DNA of 64,000 bases from Sulfitobacter sp. THAF37 (lineage in GTDB: Bacteria; Pseudomonadota; Alphaproteobacteria; Rhodobacterales; Rhodobacteraceae): the NCBI RefSeq assembly GCF_009363555.1, contig NZ_CP045372.1, positions 2,491,501 through 2,555,500 of the forward strand, written 5' to 3'. The position numbers and the translations under genes were made by a program. This document shows positions 9,625-18,359 of this stretch, in pieces. The notes under the pieces are model-generated. The model did not search any database and was not told the DNA's origin. It saw only the letters and a list, made by a program, of their open reading frames with translations. Numbering within the stretch: the stretch's first letter is position 1; every line of letters starts with the position of its first letter.

Positions 9625-10833
9625 TTATTCCGCAGGTGTCTTGCTGCCGTCGGGTGTCTTGTCACGGGCACGTTTGCCGCGCACCAGACGCCCGATCCGT
9701 TGCCCGCCTTCGACAAGGCCGCCGGGCAGGAAGATCACGACCAGCATGAACAGCAGCCCCAGCGTGAGGTGCCAGCCCTTCCCGACAAAGGGGTGCACGA
9801 CCGTCACCAGGAAATCCTCCAGCCCGTCGGGCATGAACGCGAACCAGCCATGCAGCACGTTGTCGTTGATCTTGGCAAAGATGTTTTCGAGGTACTTGAT
9901 GAAACCCGCGCCCAGAACCGGGCCGATCAGCGTGCCGACGCCCCCCAGGATGGTCATCAGCACCACCTCGCCGGACGCGGTCCATTGCATCCGCTCGGCC
10001 CCGGCCAGCGGGTCCATGCAGGCCATCAGCCCCCCCGCGAGCCCGGCGTACATCCCCGAGATCACAAAGGCCGCCAGCGTGTAAGGGCGGGTGTTCAGCC
10101 CGGTGTAGTGCATCCGCTGCTGGTTCGATTTCACCGCCCGCAGCATCATGCCGAAGGGCGAGCGGAAGATCCGGATCGCCAGGTAGAAGGCCAGCAGCAT
10201 GAACACAGCGCAGAGGTAGTAGCCCACCGAGAAGGTGAAGGTCCACGGCCCCATGTAGAGCGTCGTCGAAGAGTTCATCGCGGCGCCGAAGAGATTGGGA
10301 AAATTCGGCGCGGAGGCGCTTTGCAGCACCTGCGGGTCCGAGGTGTAGATTTGCAGCCCGGTCTCGCCGTTGGTGATCGTCGTGCCCACGAACCGGCCCA
10401 GCAGGTCGGAATAGGAGATCGCGAACATCATCTGCGCGAAGGCGAGTGTCAGGATCGAGAAATAGATGCCCGAGCGCCGCAGCGAGATAAAGCCGATCAG
10501 CAGCGCGAAGAAGGCCGCGACCAGGACGCTGAGGATCAGCGCCGGGACCACGTTGAAGCTGAGCAGCTTGAACATCCACACCGCCGCGTAGCTGCCGACG
10601 CCCAGAAAGGCCGCATGCCCGAAGCTGAGGTATCCGGTCAGCCCGAACAGGATGTTGAAGCCGATCGCGAAGATGCCGAAGATCACGAACCGCTGCATCA
10701 GGTCCGGATAGCCCGCGTTGAACTGCGCCAACCCGCTGCCGCTGGGAAAGGGGTTGAGGATGAAGGGGGCGAAGAGCGCCAGTACCGCAACGACGATCAG
10801 CAGTGTCAGGTCGCGTTTTCCAAGTCCGAGCAT
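9625..10833 (-). CDS. livM: Branched-chain-type ABC importer, permease LivM
   Basis: 402 residues. It is the larger inner-membrane permease of the HAAT importer. Many hydrophobic segments are visible, along with the family stretch [23 protein letters not shown] and the late [16 protein letters not shown] longer periplasmic loop around residues 160-200 and a basic C-terminal tail ([12 protein letters not shown]) are present. It starts 4 bases after the livH stop, so the two permeases are translationally close. Confidence 0.93.
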   Translation of the reverse strand: MLGLGKRDLTLLIVVAVLALFAPFILNPFPSGSGLAQFNAGYPDLMQRFVIFGIFAIGFNILFGLTGYLSFGHAAFLGVGSYAAVWMFKLLSFNVVPALILSVLVAAFFALLIGFISLRRSGIYFSILTLAFAQMMFAISYSDLLGRFVGTTITNGETGLQIYTSDPQVLQSASAPNFPNLFGAAMNSSTTLYMGPWTFTFSVGYYLCAVFMLLAFYLAIRIFRSPFGMMLRAVKSNQQRMHYTGLNTRPYTLAAFVISGMYAGLAGGLMACMDPLAGAERMQWTASGEVVLMTILGGVGTLIGPVLGAGFIKYLENIFAKINDNVLHGWFAFMPDGLEDFLVTVVHPFVGKGWHLTLGLLFMLVVIFLPGGLVEGGQRIGRLVRGKRARDKTPDGSKTPAE

Positions 10834-10837
10834 GTCT

Positions 10838-11866
10838 TTAGTCCTCCATCACGCCCTTGCGGCCCATCAGGCCACGGGGACGCGTCAGCAGAATGGCAAT
10901 GGCCACGAGATAAATGATGATCTGGTCGATGCCGGGCAGGTAGTATTTGACCTCGTTCATCGAGGCGAAGCTTTCCAGGATGCCCAGCAGGAAACCTGCC
11001 AGCACCGCCCCGGGCAGGGAGCCCATGCCGCCGACCACGACGACCACGAAGCTCAGCACGAGGAAATCCATTCCCATGTGGTAGTTGGGCGAGTTGATCG
11101 GCGCGTACATCACGCCCGCCAGCCCCGCGACAGCGGCAGCGATGCCGAACATGATGGTAAAGCGGCGGTCGATGTCGATGCCCAGCAGGCCCACGGTCTC
11201 GCGGTCCGCCATCCCGGCCCGCACCACCATGCCGAAGGTGGTGAACTGCAGAAAGGCAAAGACCAGCCCGATGATGAGCGCCGAGAAAGCGAAGTAGATC
11301 AGCCGCCAGTAGGGATAGGCCAGGACCGCATCCAGACCCAGCAGCGCCCCGATGTCGAGGCTGCCGGCGAATGCGTCGGGCGCGGGCGTCGGGATCGGGT
11401 TCGCCCCGTACCACGCCTTGATGATCTCCTGCAGCACGATGGCCAGGCCGAAAGTCACCAGGATCTGGTCCGCATGCGGGCGCTTGTAGAAGTGCTTGAT
11501 CAGGCCGCGTTCCATGACGAAGCCGATGACCAGCATGACCGGGATGGCCAGCAGGATGGCCAGTGGCACCGACCAGTCGATGATCGCGCCGCCCAGATCG
11601 GGGCCAAACCAGTTTTCCACCACCGGCGTCTTGACCTCCAGCGGGCGGCCCAGGAAATCCTTTTGCGTCTCGTCTACGGTGACGGTGGAAATCGTCAGGA
11701 TGCGTTGCAGAGTGACCGCGCAGAAGGCGCCGATCATGAACAGCGCGCCATGCGCGAAGTTCACGACCCCCAGCGTACCGAAGATCAGCGTCAGCCCCAG
11801 CGCGATCAGCGCATAGGCGGACCCTTTGTCCAGGCCGTTCAGGATTTGCAGAAGGATTGCGTCCAT
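10838..11866 (-). CDS. livH: Branched-chain-type ABC importer, permease LivH
   Basis: 342 residues. It is the second permease. Family stretches are [22 protein letters not shown] near the N-terminus and [20 protein letters not shown] near the C-terminus. An extra hydrophilic loop at residues about 55-85 ([18 protein letters not shown]) is longer than in E. coli LivH and fits amide/urea-type HAAT permeases. The ATG at 11866 was chosen because the extra upstream codons have no family match. Two hairpins separate it from the upstream livK gene. Confidence 0.92.
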   Translation of the reverse strand: MDAILLQILNGLDKGSAYALIALGLTLIFGTLGVVNFAHGALFMIGAFCAVTLQRILTISTVTVDETQKDFLGRPLEVKTPVVENWFGPDLGGAIIDWSVPLAILLAIPVMLVIGFVMERGLIKHFYKRPHADQILVTFGLAIVLQEIIKAWYGANPIPTPAPDAFAGSLDIGALLGLDAVLAYPYWRLIYFAFSALIIGLVFAFLQFTTFGMVVRAGMADRETVGLLGIDIDRRFTIMFGIAAAVAGLAGVMYAPINSPNYHMGMDFLVLSFVVVVVGGMGSLPGAVLAGFLLGILESFASMNEVKYYLPGIDQIIIYLVAIAILLTRPRGLMGRKGVMED

Positions 11867-11886
11867 TGTCCCCACCTCAGGCTGCA

Positions 11887-11931
11887 CGCCACCCGCAGGT
11901 GGCAGGATAGGGCGGGTAAGACACCCGCCCT
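11887..11931 (-). promoter_or_regulatory. Two hairpins between livK and livH
   Basis: A GCCACC/GGTGGC hairpin with loop CGCA at 11887-11902 is followed by a longer one at 11909-11931 (AGGGCGGGT against ACACCCGCCCT). Neither has a clear U-run. Their position after the binding-protein gene and before the permeases suits mRNA stabilisation or partial termination, which would give more binding protein than permease, as is common in such operons (inference). Confidence 0.6.
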
Positions 11932-11956
11932 AGGATTGTCGTTCGGATTTGCGCGA

Positions 11957-13300
11957 TCAGGCGCCGGGGTTGCACTCGCCCAGGTCGCCACCGGCGAACA
12001 GCGGGTGATCCGGCGGATAGGTGACCTGCTCGACCGGGGTCTGCTCGACGATTTCCAGCGTGTCGTACTCGGTGGTCGGGTCCTGGGTCCCGCGCACAAC
12101 CAGAACGTCCTTGAAACACTGGTGATCGTCGGCCCGGTACAGGGTCGGACCGTTGCCCATTCCGTCGAATTCGAAGCCTTCCAGGGCTTCGGCGACCGCG
12201 CAGGGGTTGAACGAACCGGCCCGTTCCACGGCATCGGCATAAAGCAGCGTCTGCACGTAGCAGGTATGCGCCGAGTTTGACGGCGGACGGCCGTATTTCT
12301 CGCCAAAGGATCTGGTAAAGGCCTTGGACCCTTCATCCTGCAACTGCCAGTTCCAGTTCATGGAGCCCAGCACGCCCTTGATGTTCTCGCCCGCACCGGC
12401 GGCCATCAGCTCGGAATAGAGCGGCACGACGATTTCCATCTTCTTGCCATTCACCTGCTTGCTCAGCAGGTCGAACTGGATCGCGTTGGTCAGTGAGTTG
12501 ACCATGTTCCCGCCGTAGTGGTTCAGCACCAGAACGTCGGCGCCAGAGTTCAGCACCGGCGCGATGTAGGACGAGAAGTCCGTGGTCGCCAGCGGCGTCA
12601 GCACGTTGTTGGCCGTCTGCCAGCCCATCGCCTCGGTCGCGGCCTGGATCGACTCCTGCTGGGTCCAGCCCCAGTTGTAGTCGGCCGTCAGGTGGTAGGC
12701 TGTTCGGTCGGTGCCGTATTCGGCCTTGAGCACGGGCGCGAGCGCCGCGGCGGACATGTAGGCGTTGAAGAAGTGACGGAAACCGTTGGCCTTCTTGTCC
12801 TTGCCGGTGGTGTCGTTGGCGTGGGTCAGACCCGCCATGAAGATCACGCCGGCGGACTGGCAGAGATCCTGCACCGCCACGGCCACGCCCGAGGACGAGC
12901 CGCCGTTGATCATGATCGCGCCGTCCTTCTGGATCATCGACTGGGCCGACGCGCGTGCCGCATCGGATTTCGTCTGCGTGTCACCGGTGACGTACTGCAC
13001 CTTCTTGCCCAGAATCCCGTTACCTTTCAGCGCCTTGGAGCTGAAGGTGTTCATCATGCCGCCGTCGCCTTCGCCGTTCAGGTGCTCAACGGCAAGCTCT
13101 TGGGCGCGCAGCTCGTCAAGGCCCTCTTCGGCGTAGGGGCCGGTCTGCGGCACGTTGAAGCCCAGTGTTACCGTGCTGCCCGTGGGCGCGTTGGTGAATC
13201 CGCTTTCCTGTGCGCGCAGATAGGTGGGCAGCGCAAGGCCCGCACCGGCCACGGCGCTGGTCTTGATCAGCCCACGGCGTGTCAGTTTCGAAAATGACAT
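11957..13300 (-). CDS. ABC importer substrate-binding protein (LivK type)
   Basis: 447 residues, exported. A twin-arginine type signal is present (KLTRRGLIKTSAVAGAGLA, cleavage near LRAQ). The mature part is a periplasmic binding protein type I fold: TVTLGFNVPQTGPYAEEG near the start, then GAIMINGGSSSGVAVAVQ. The length and the WNWQLQ/C-terminal region match binding proteins of the amide/urea/short-carboxylate branch more than classical LivJ. The start ATG at 13300 follows a strong GGAGGAATT site. It is the first gene of the importer operon, divergent from the ScfR-like regulator gene. Confidence 0.9.
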   Translation of the reverse strand: MSFSKLTRRGLIKTSAVAGAGLALPTYLRAQESGFTNAPTGSTVTLGFNVPQTGPYAEEGLDELRAQELAVEHLNGEGDGGMMNTFSSKALKGNGILGKKVQYVTGDTQTKSDAARASAQSMIQKDGAIMINGGSSSGVAVAVQDLCQSAGVIFMAGLTHANDTTGKDKKANGFRHFFNAYMSAAALAPVLKAEYGTDRTAYHLTADYNWGWTQQESIQAATEAMGWQTANNVLTPLATTDFSSYIAPVLNSGADVLVLNHYGGNMVNSLTNAIQFDLLSKQVNGKKMEIVVPLYSELMAAGAGENIKGVLGSMNWNWQLQDEGSKAFTRSFGEKYGRPPSNSAHTCYVQTLLYADAVERAGSFNPCAVAEALEGFEFDGMGNGPTLYRADDHQCFKDVLVVRGTQDPTTEYDTLEIVEQTPVEQVTYPPDHPLFAGGDLGECNPGA

Positions 13301-13526
13301 GAATTCCTCCCGATTTGTAAATGTCTGCCGGTTTCCTCCCACCGGCACACATCGCACTTTGTGCAAACACTTTATCGCGCGGCTTGTGAAACCCATCAAT
13401 AAGTCCTTTGAACTCCGTCATAATTCTGTAAATATCTTCGCAATAAATTAGCTGGATCGGTAAATATCATGATATTGCAGCGCAGAAACACATTGAAATT
13501 TCACGTTTTTGCCGGGGCGCTTGGGC
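13301..13526. promoter_or_regulatory. Divergent promoter region, importer and ScfR-like regulator
   Basis: A markedly A+T-rich stretch of 226 bases between two divergent genes. It contains CACTTTGTGCAAACACTTT at about 13355-13373, which resembles the TTTGCAAA-type half sites described for related PccR/MccR regulators but is not a full match. No clear -35/-10 pair stands out. Confidence 0.4.
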
Positions 13527-14816
13527 ATGGCGCGTGAGGGGCTGACCGGCAGCCGCATCCGCGAGAGGCGGATCATGGCGTCGCTCAAACAGGCCGAGCT
13601 GGCGCGCGCCATCGGCATTTCGGCGAGCTATCTCAATCTCATCGAACACAACAAACGCAGAATCGGCGGAAAGCTGCTGTTGGACATCGCGGCGGCGCTG
13701 GAGGTCGAGCCGCAGACCCTGAGCGAAGGGGCGGAGGCCACGCTGATCGCGGCCCTGCGCGAAGCGGCGCACGAGGCGGGGCTGAGCGCCGCGGAATCCG
13801 GCCGGGCCGAGGAATTCGCGAGCCGTTTTCCCGGCTGGGCGGATGTGCTGTCCGGCGCCCGCCGCCGGATCGACGCGCTGGAGGCGACGGTGGAGGCGCT
13901 GACCGACAGGTTGGGCCACGATCCGTACCTCGCCGCCTCCATGCACGAACTTCTGACCACCGCCGCCGCGGTCCGCTCCACCGCGTCGATCCTGGCGGAA
14001 ACCAAGACGTTGCAGCCCGAATGGCGCGACCGCTTCCATGCCAACCTGAACGAGGACAGCGACCGGCTGTCCACCAGCGCGCAGAACCTGGTGGCCTACC
14101 TGGACGCCGAGACCGGATCCGACGATGCGGTCAGTTCGCCCCAGGAAGAGGTCGAGGCCTTTCTGTCCGCCCAGGGCTTCAGCTTCGATGCGCTGGAACA
14201 GCCAGAGGCCCCGGACGGCGTGATTGAGGACCTCGTGGCTGAGGAACCGGCGCTGCGGTCGCCCGCCGCACGGTTCATCGCGCGGGCGGTGCTGCGCCAG
14301 GTGGCGCGCGATGCCGCCGGGCTGCCGCTGGGCCGCCTTCGCGACGCGGTCGAGACCTGCGGGGTAGAGCCGTTGCAGCTGGCCCGGACGCTGGACCAGC
14401 CGGTGGGCCGCATCCTGCGCAGGCTGGCCGCGCTGCCCGAGCTGGAGGCAGGGCTGATCGTCTGCGACCGCTCCGGCACCGTCACTTTCCGCAAGTCGGT
14501 GGACGGGTTTTCCGTGCCCCGTCACGGGGCGTGCTGCCCGCTGTGGCCGCTGTTCGCGGCGCTTGGCCAGCCGGGTGCGATCATCGCCTGCCGGGTGGGT
14601 CAGATGGGGCGCGCACAGGGGCTGTTCCAAAGCTATGCGCTGAGCGAACCGGTGGGGCCGCAGGACTACAACATGCCGCCGATGTTGCGGTCGAACATGC
14701 TGCTTTTGCCGGTGCCGGAGGGTGCCGCACCGGAGATGCCGGTGGGCGTGACCTGCCGGATTTGCCCGCGTGAGGAGTGTGCCGCCCGGCGGGAGCCTTC
14801 GATCCTCAGCGCCTGA
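13527..14816 (+). CDS. ScfR/PccR-type XRE regulator (DUF2083)
   Basis: 429 residues. The N-terminal helix-turn-helix (residues about 5-60) reads SGSR-like GSRIRERRIM, KQAELARAIGISASYLNLIEHNKRRI. A long helical middle follows, and the C-terminal part is the DUF2083 short-chain acyl-responsive domain with CDRSGTVTFRKSV, HGACCPLWPLF and the final cysteine motif TCRICPREECAARRE. Relatives control propionyl-CoA, methylcitrate or acetate metabolism genes and respond to acyl-CoAs. I see no ImmA/IrrE HExxH motif. ATG 13527 was preferred to a TTG 18 bases upstream. It is divergent from the importer operon and precedes the two-component genes. Confidence 0.85.
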   Translation: MAREGLTGSRIRERRIMASLKQAELARAIGISASYLNLIEHNKRRIGGKLLLDIAAALEVEPQTLSEGAEATLIAALREAAHEAGLSAAESGRAEEFASRFPGWADVLSGARRRIDALEATVEALTDRLGHDPYLAASMHELLTTAAAVRSTASILAETKTLQPEWRDRFHANLNEDSDRLSTSAQNLVAYLDAETGSDDAVSSPQEEVEAFLSAQGFSFDALEQPEAPDGVIEDLVAEEPALRSPAARFIARAVLRQVARDAAGLPLGRLRDAVETCGVEPLQLARTLDQPVGRILRRLAALPELEAGLIVCDRSGTVTFRKSVDGFSVPRHGACCPLWPLFAALGQPGAIIACRVGQMGRAQGLFQSYALSEPVGPQDYNMPPMLRSNMLLLPVPEGAAPEMPVGVTCRICPREECAARREPSILSA

Positions 14817-14923
14817 GCCTCGGGCGACCGCGCCTGAATGTTGCACGGCTTTGACAGCTTGCAACTTCCGGTGCATGTTGACGTGCGGTCCGAAGAGTCC
14901 GCAAGGGGGAGGGATAATCGCGC

Positions 14924-15295
14924 ATGAACAAGCATGTCGTGCTGGTGGAGGACGAGCTGAACATCGCCGAAGCCATCCGCTTTGTGCTGTCGAATGACGG
15001 CTGGCGGGTAGAGACTCTGGCCAACGGGCTGAACGCTGTCGAGGTGATCCGCAAGGCCAACCCCGACCTGGTGCTGCTGGACGTGATGCTGCCGGGGCGC
15101 AGCGGGTTCGAGATCTTGCATGACCTGCGCGCCGATCCGCTGTTTGCCGATCTGCCGGTGATGATGCTGACGGCCCGCGGCCAGAGCCGCGACCGCGAGA
15201 TGGCGCGCAAGGCCGGGGTCAGCAGGTTCATGACCAAGCCCTTTTCCAACGCCGAGATGCTGGAGGCCGTGCGCGAACTGACGGCTTCGGCCTGA
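14924..15295 (+). CDS. Single-domain response regulator
   Basis: 123 residues, a receiver domain only. The phospho-acceptor is D53 (LVLLDVMLPG), the acidic pair is E9/D10 (VVLVEDE), the switch Thr is in MMLTARG and the conserved Lys is K105 (MTKPF). With no output domain it acts by protein contact or as a phosphate relay. It precedes the symporter-kinase by one small gene, so the pair is probably cognate. The upstream gap (14817-14923) holds a TTGACA at 14851 as a possible -35. Confidence 0.92.
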   Translation: MNKHVVLVEDELNIAEAIRFVLSNDGWRVETLANGLNAVEVIRKANPDLVLLDVMLPGRSGFEILHDLRADPLFADLPVMMLTARGQSRDREMARKAGVSRFMTKPFSNAEMLEAVRELTASA

Positions 15296-15305
15296 GGCGG
15301 CGGCG

Positions 15306-15590
15306 ATGGCCCCACGCCGCATTTTCCTTGAGCGCCGCAGCTACCGGATGCGCCGGATGATGGATGCCGTCCGGCTGTGGCCGCTGGTGGGCCTGGGGCT
15401 GTGGATGGTGCCGCTACTCTGGCCGATGTCCGGCGACGGCACCGGTGCGGCCATGCCGATGTCGGCGGCGCTGCGCTATCTCTTCGGGGTCTGGGTGCTG
15501 CTGATCCTCGGCGCGCTGGCGCTGTGGTGGCGCACCGGGCGCGGCGCACGGGAAGACGTCGCAACCGACCCGGCCAACCGGCAGGGCTGA
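15306..15590 (+). CDS. Small two-helix membrane protein
   Basis: 94 residues. A basic N-terminus (RRIFLERRSYRMRRM) is followed by two hydrophobic helices (about 25-40 and 53-70) and a polar tail. No family recognised. It starts 10 bases after the response regulator and stops two bases before the kinase GTG, so it is almost certainly cotranscribed and may be an accessory subunit of the kinase, as small partner proteins are for some symporters (inference). Confidence 0.65.
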   Translation: MAPRRIFLERRSYRMRRMMDAVRLWPLVGLGLWMVPLLWPMSGDGTGAAMPMSAALRYLFGVWVLLILGALALWWRTGRGAREDVATDPANRQG

Positions 15591-15592
15591 AG

Positions 15593-18301
15593 GTGGCGCT
15601 GAACGAGCTTGTCCTGGTCTGCCTGGCCTATGTGGCCGGGCTGTTCCTTGTTGCCTTTCTGGCCGAACGGGCGGCGTTGCGGGGGCAGGGGGCGGCGCTG
15701 CTGCGGTCTCCGCTGGTCTATACATTGTCGCTGTCGATCTACTGCACCGCCTGGACCTTCTACGGCGCCGTCGGCTATGCCGCCCGGTCGGGGCTGGAAT
15801 TCGTCACCATCTACCTCGGGCCGAGCCTGGTGATGATCGGCTGGTGGTGGATCCTGCGCCGCCTCGTGCGCATCGGACGCAGCCAGCGGGTAACATCCAT
15901 CGCCGACCTGATCTCAAGCCGCTATGGCAAGTCCAATAGCCTGGCGATCATCGTGACGCTGATGGCGGTGATCGGCGTCACCCCCTATATCGCGCTGCAA
16001 TTGCAGTCGGTGGTGCTGTCGCTGTCGATCTTTGCGGCCAACAGCAACGGCAGCAGCTATAACCCGGTCAGCGCGGCCCTTTGGGTTGCAGGCGGGCTGG
16101 CGCTGTTCACCGTGCTTTTCGGGACCCGCAACCTGAATGTGAACGAACGCCATCACGGCGTGGTGATCGCCATCGCGGTGGAGGCCATTGTCAAGCTGGT
16201 GGCCTCGCTGGCAGTAGGTATCTTCGTGGTCTGGGGCCTGGGCGGCGGGGTGGCGCAGACGCTGGCGCGGGTCGATGCCTCGGCAATCGGTGAATGGCAG
16301 GTGCAGGGCGGCCGCTGGGCCGCGCTGACGCTGTTGTCGGCGGCGGCCTTTCTCTGTCTGCCGCGGATGTTTCAGGTCATGGTGGTCGAGAACGACGATG
16401 AGCGGCATCTTCAGATCGCCTCCTGGGCGTTTCCGCTTTACCTGCTGTTGATGAGCCTTTTCGTGGTGCCCATCGCGGTGGTCGGGCTTGACCTGATGCC
16501 GCCGGGGTCGAACCCGGATCTCTTCGTGCTCAGCCTGCCGCTGAGCCAAGGCCGGGACAGCCTGGCCATGCTGTCCTTCCTCGGGGGGTTCTCCTCGGCC
16601 ACCTCGATGGTGATCGTGGCAACCCTGGCATTGTCGACCATGGTGTCGAACCACATCGTCATGCCGATCTGGCTCAGCACCCGCCAGCGCGGCGCGGTAC
16701 AATCGGGCGACGTGCGGCAGGTGGTTCTGCTGGCCCGGCGGTTGTCGATCCTGCTGATCATCGCGCTGGGTGTGCTGTATTACCGGGTCTCCGGCGGCAG
16801 CGCGGCCCTTGCCGCCATCGGCACGATCTCTTTCGGAGGGGTGGCGCAGTTCCTGCCGGCGCTGCTGGGCGGCATCTTCTGGCGCGGCGCGACGCGGACC
16901 GGGGCGCTTTGCGGTCTGGGGGTCGGCTTTGCCATCTGGGTCTTTACCATGTTGCTGCCCAGCTTCGGCGCGGATGCGGCGCTTTCCGGGGAAACCTTTG
17001 CGCAGGGGCTATGGGGGCTGTCGTGGCTGCGCCCCGAGGCCCTGTTCGGTATCGAAGGGCTGGACCCGACCGTTCATGCGGTGGTCTGGTCGCTGTCGCT
17101 CAACACGCTGGCATTCCTGGCGGTGTCCATCGTCAGCTTCCCGACCCCGATCGAACGGCTGCAGGGGGCGCAGTTCGTCAACGTGCTGGAGCATTCCGGC
17201 GCCGCCCGCAGCTGGAGCGCCTCGGTCGCGGGCAGCGAGGACCTGATGATCATGGCGCAGCGCATCCTCGGCGCGCCAGAGGCGCAGGCGTTCTTCCGGG
17301 CAGAGGCTGAGGCGCAGGGACTGAGCGGCGGTCTGCCAGAGCCCACGCCCGCCTTCGTGCAGGCGCTGGAGCGGGAACTGGCAGGATCTGTCGGCGCGGC
17401 CACCGCACATGCGATGGTCAGCCAGATCGTCGGCGGCACGTCGGTGTCGGTGCAGGACCTGCTGGCGGTGGCCGACGAATCCGCGCAGATGCTGGAATAT
17501 TCCAGTCAGCTGGAACAGAAATCGCGCGAATTGACCGAAACCGCGGCCAAATTGCGCAGCGCCAACGAGAAGCTGACCCAGCTGTCGCTGCAAAAGGACG
17601 GCTTTCTCAACCAGATCAGTCACGAACTGCGCACCCCCATGACCTCGATCCGGTCGTTTTCCGAGATCCTGCGCGACACGGGCAAACTGTCAGAGGCGGA
17701 CAAGACCCGCTATGCGTCGATCATTCATTCCGAAACCCTGCGTCTGACGCGCCTGCTGGACGAGCTGCTGGACCTCTCGGTGCTGGAGAACGGCCAGGTG
17801 ACGCTGCGCATGGGCGAGGACCGGCTGGCAGCGATCCTGGACCGCGCGGTGACGACGGCGCTGGCGGGGGCGGGGCCCGCCCTGGGCGTGACCCGCGAGA
17901 TCGGCGCGCCCGATCTGGTCCTGCACACGGACATCGACCGGCTGGTGCAGGTCTTTATCAACCTGGTGTCGAACGCCCGCAAATACTGCGACGCTGAGGC
18001 CCCGCGGCTGATCATCCGCAGCCAGCGTCATGCCGAGGGGCTGTGGGTCGATTTCATCGACAACGGCAGTGGCATCGACGCCGAGGTGCAATCGGTGATC
18101 TTCGAGAAGTTCTTTCGCATCGACGGTGCCGAGGCCGAGGGCGTCGGTCTTGGTCTGGCGATCTGCCACGAGATCATGACGCGGCTGGGCGGCAACGTGC
18201 AGTATCTGCCGCAGCAAAGCGGGACCGCCTTTCGTGTCAGCCTGCCGAAAAGCGCCCTGCTGGCGGGGGGCGAAAAGGCTGGACCTGTCCCCGCCTCTTA
18301 A
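15593..18301 (+). CDS. Symporter - STAC - histidine kinase (CbrA-like)
   Basis: 902 residues. The first about 500 form a sodium:solute symporter-like membrane domain with some 13 hydrophobic helices (for example YCTAWTFYGAVGYAARSG). Residues about 540-615 read like a STAC domain (LMIMAQRILGAPEAQAFF, then RELAGSVGAATAHAMVSQIV). A coiled coil leads into HisKA with the phospho-acceptor H677 (QISHELRTPMTSI) and a HATPase with NLVSNARKY (N box), DNGSGI and GLGLAI. CbrA-type kinases sense nutrients such as amino acids or short carboxylates through the transporter part. The GTG start at 15593 is two bases after the previous stop; the frame is open further upstream but overlaps that gene. Confidence 0.88.
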   Translation: MALNELVLVCLAYVAGLFLVAFLAERAALRGQGAALLRSPLVYTLSLSIYCTAWTFYGAVGYAARSGLEFVTIYLGPSLVMIGWWWILRRLVRIGRSQRVTSIADLISSRYGKSNSLAIIVTLMAVIGVTPYIALQLQSVVLSLSIFAANSNGSSYNPVSAALWVAGGLALFTVLFGTRNLNVNERHHGVVIAIAVEAIVKLVASLAVGIFVVWGLGGGVAQTLARVDASAIGEWQVQGGRWAALTLLSAAAFLCLPRMFQVMVVENDDERHLQIASWAFPLYLLLMSLFVVPIAVVGLDLMPPGSNPDLFVLSLPLSQGRDSLAMLSFLGGFSSATSMVIVATLALSTMVSNHIVMPIWLSTRQRGAVQSGDVRQVVLLARRLSILLIIALGVLYYRVSGGSAALAAIGTISFGGVAQFLPALLGGIFWRGATRTGALCGLGVGFAIWVFTMLLPSFGADAALSGETFAQGLWGLSWLRPEALFGIEGLDPTVHAVVWSLSLNTLAFLAVSIVSFPTPIERLQGAQFVNVLEHSGAARSWSASVAGSEDLMIMAQRILGAPEAQAFFRAEAEAQGLSGGLPEPTPAFVQALERELAGSVGAATAHAMVSQIVGGTSVSVQDLLAVADESAQMLEYSSQLEQKSRELTETAAKLRSANEKLTQLSLQKDGFLNQISHELRTPMTSIRSFSEILRDTGKLSEADKTRYASIIHSETLRLTRLLDELLDLSVLENGQVTLRMGEDRLAAILDRAVTTALAGAGPALGVTREIGAPDLVLHTDIDRLVQVFINLVSNARKYCDAEAPRLIIRSQRHAEGLWVDFIDNGSGIDAEVQSVIFEKFFRIDGAEAEGVGLGLAICHEIMTRLGGNVQYLPQQSGTAFRVSLPKSALLAGGEKAGPVPAS

Positions 18302-18359
18302 GGTGCTGGTAACAGGTCCGCGTTAGGTCTGGCGCAGGATTCACGAGCAATTGGATGCC

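Noticed and set aside
9607..12280. Two overlapping long plus-strand frames opposite livM, livH and livK
   Set aside because: Composition-driven antisense frames rich in His, Arg and Gln; the minus-strand importer genes are secure.
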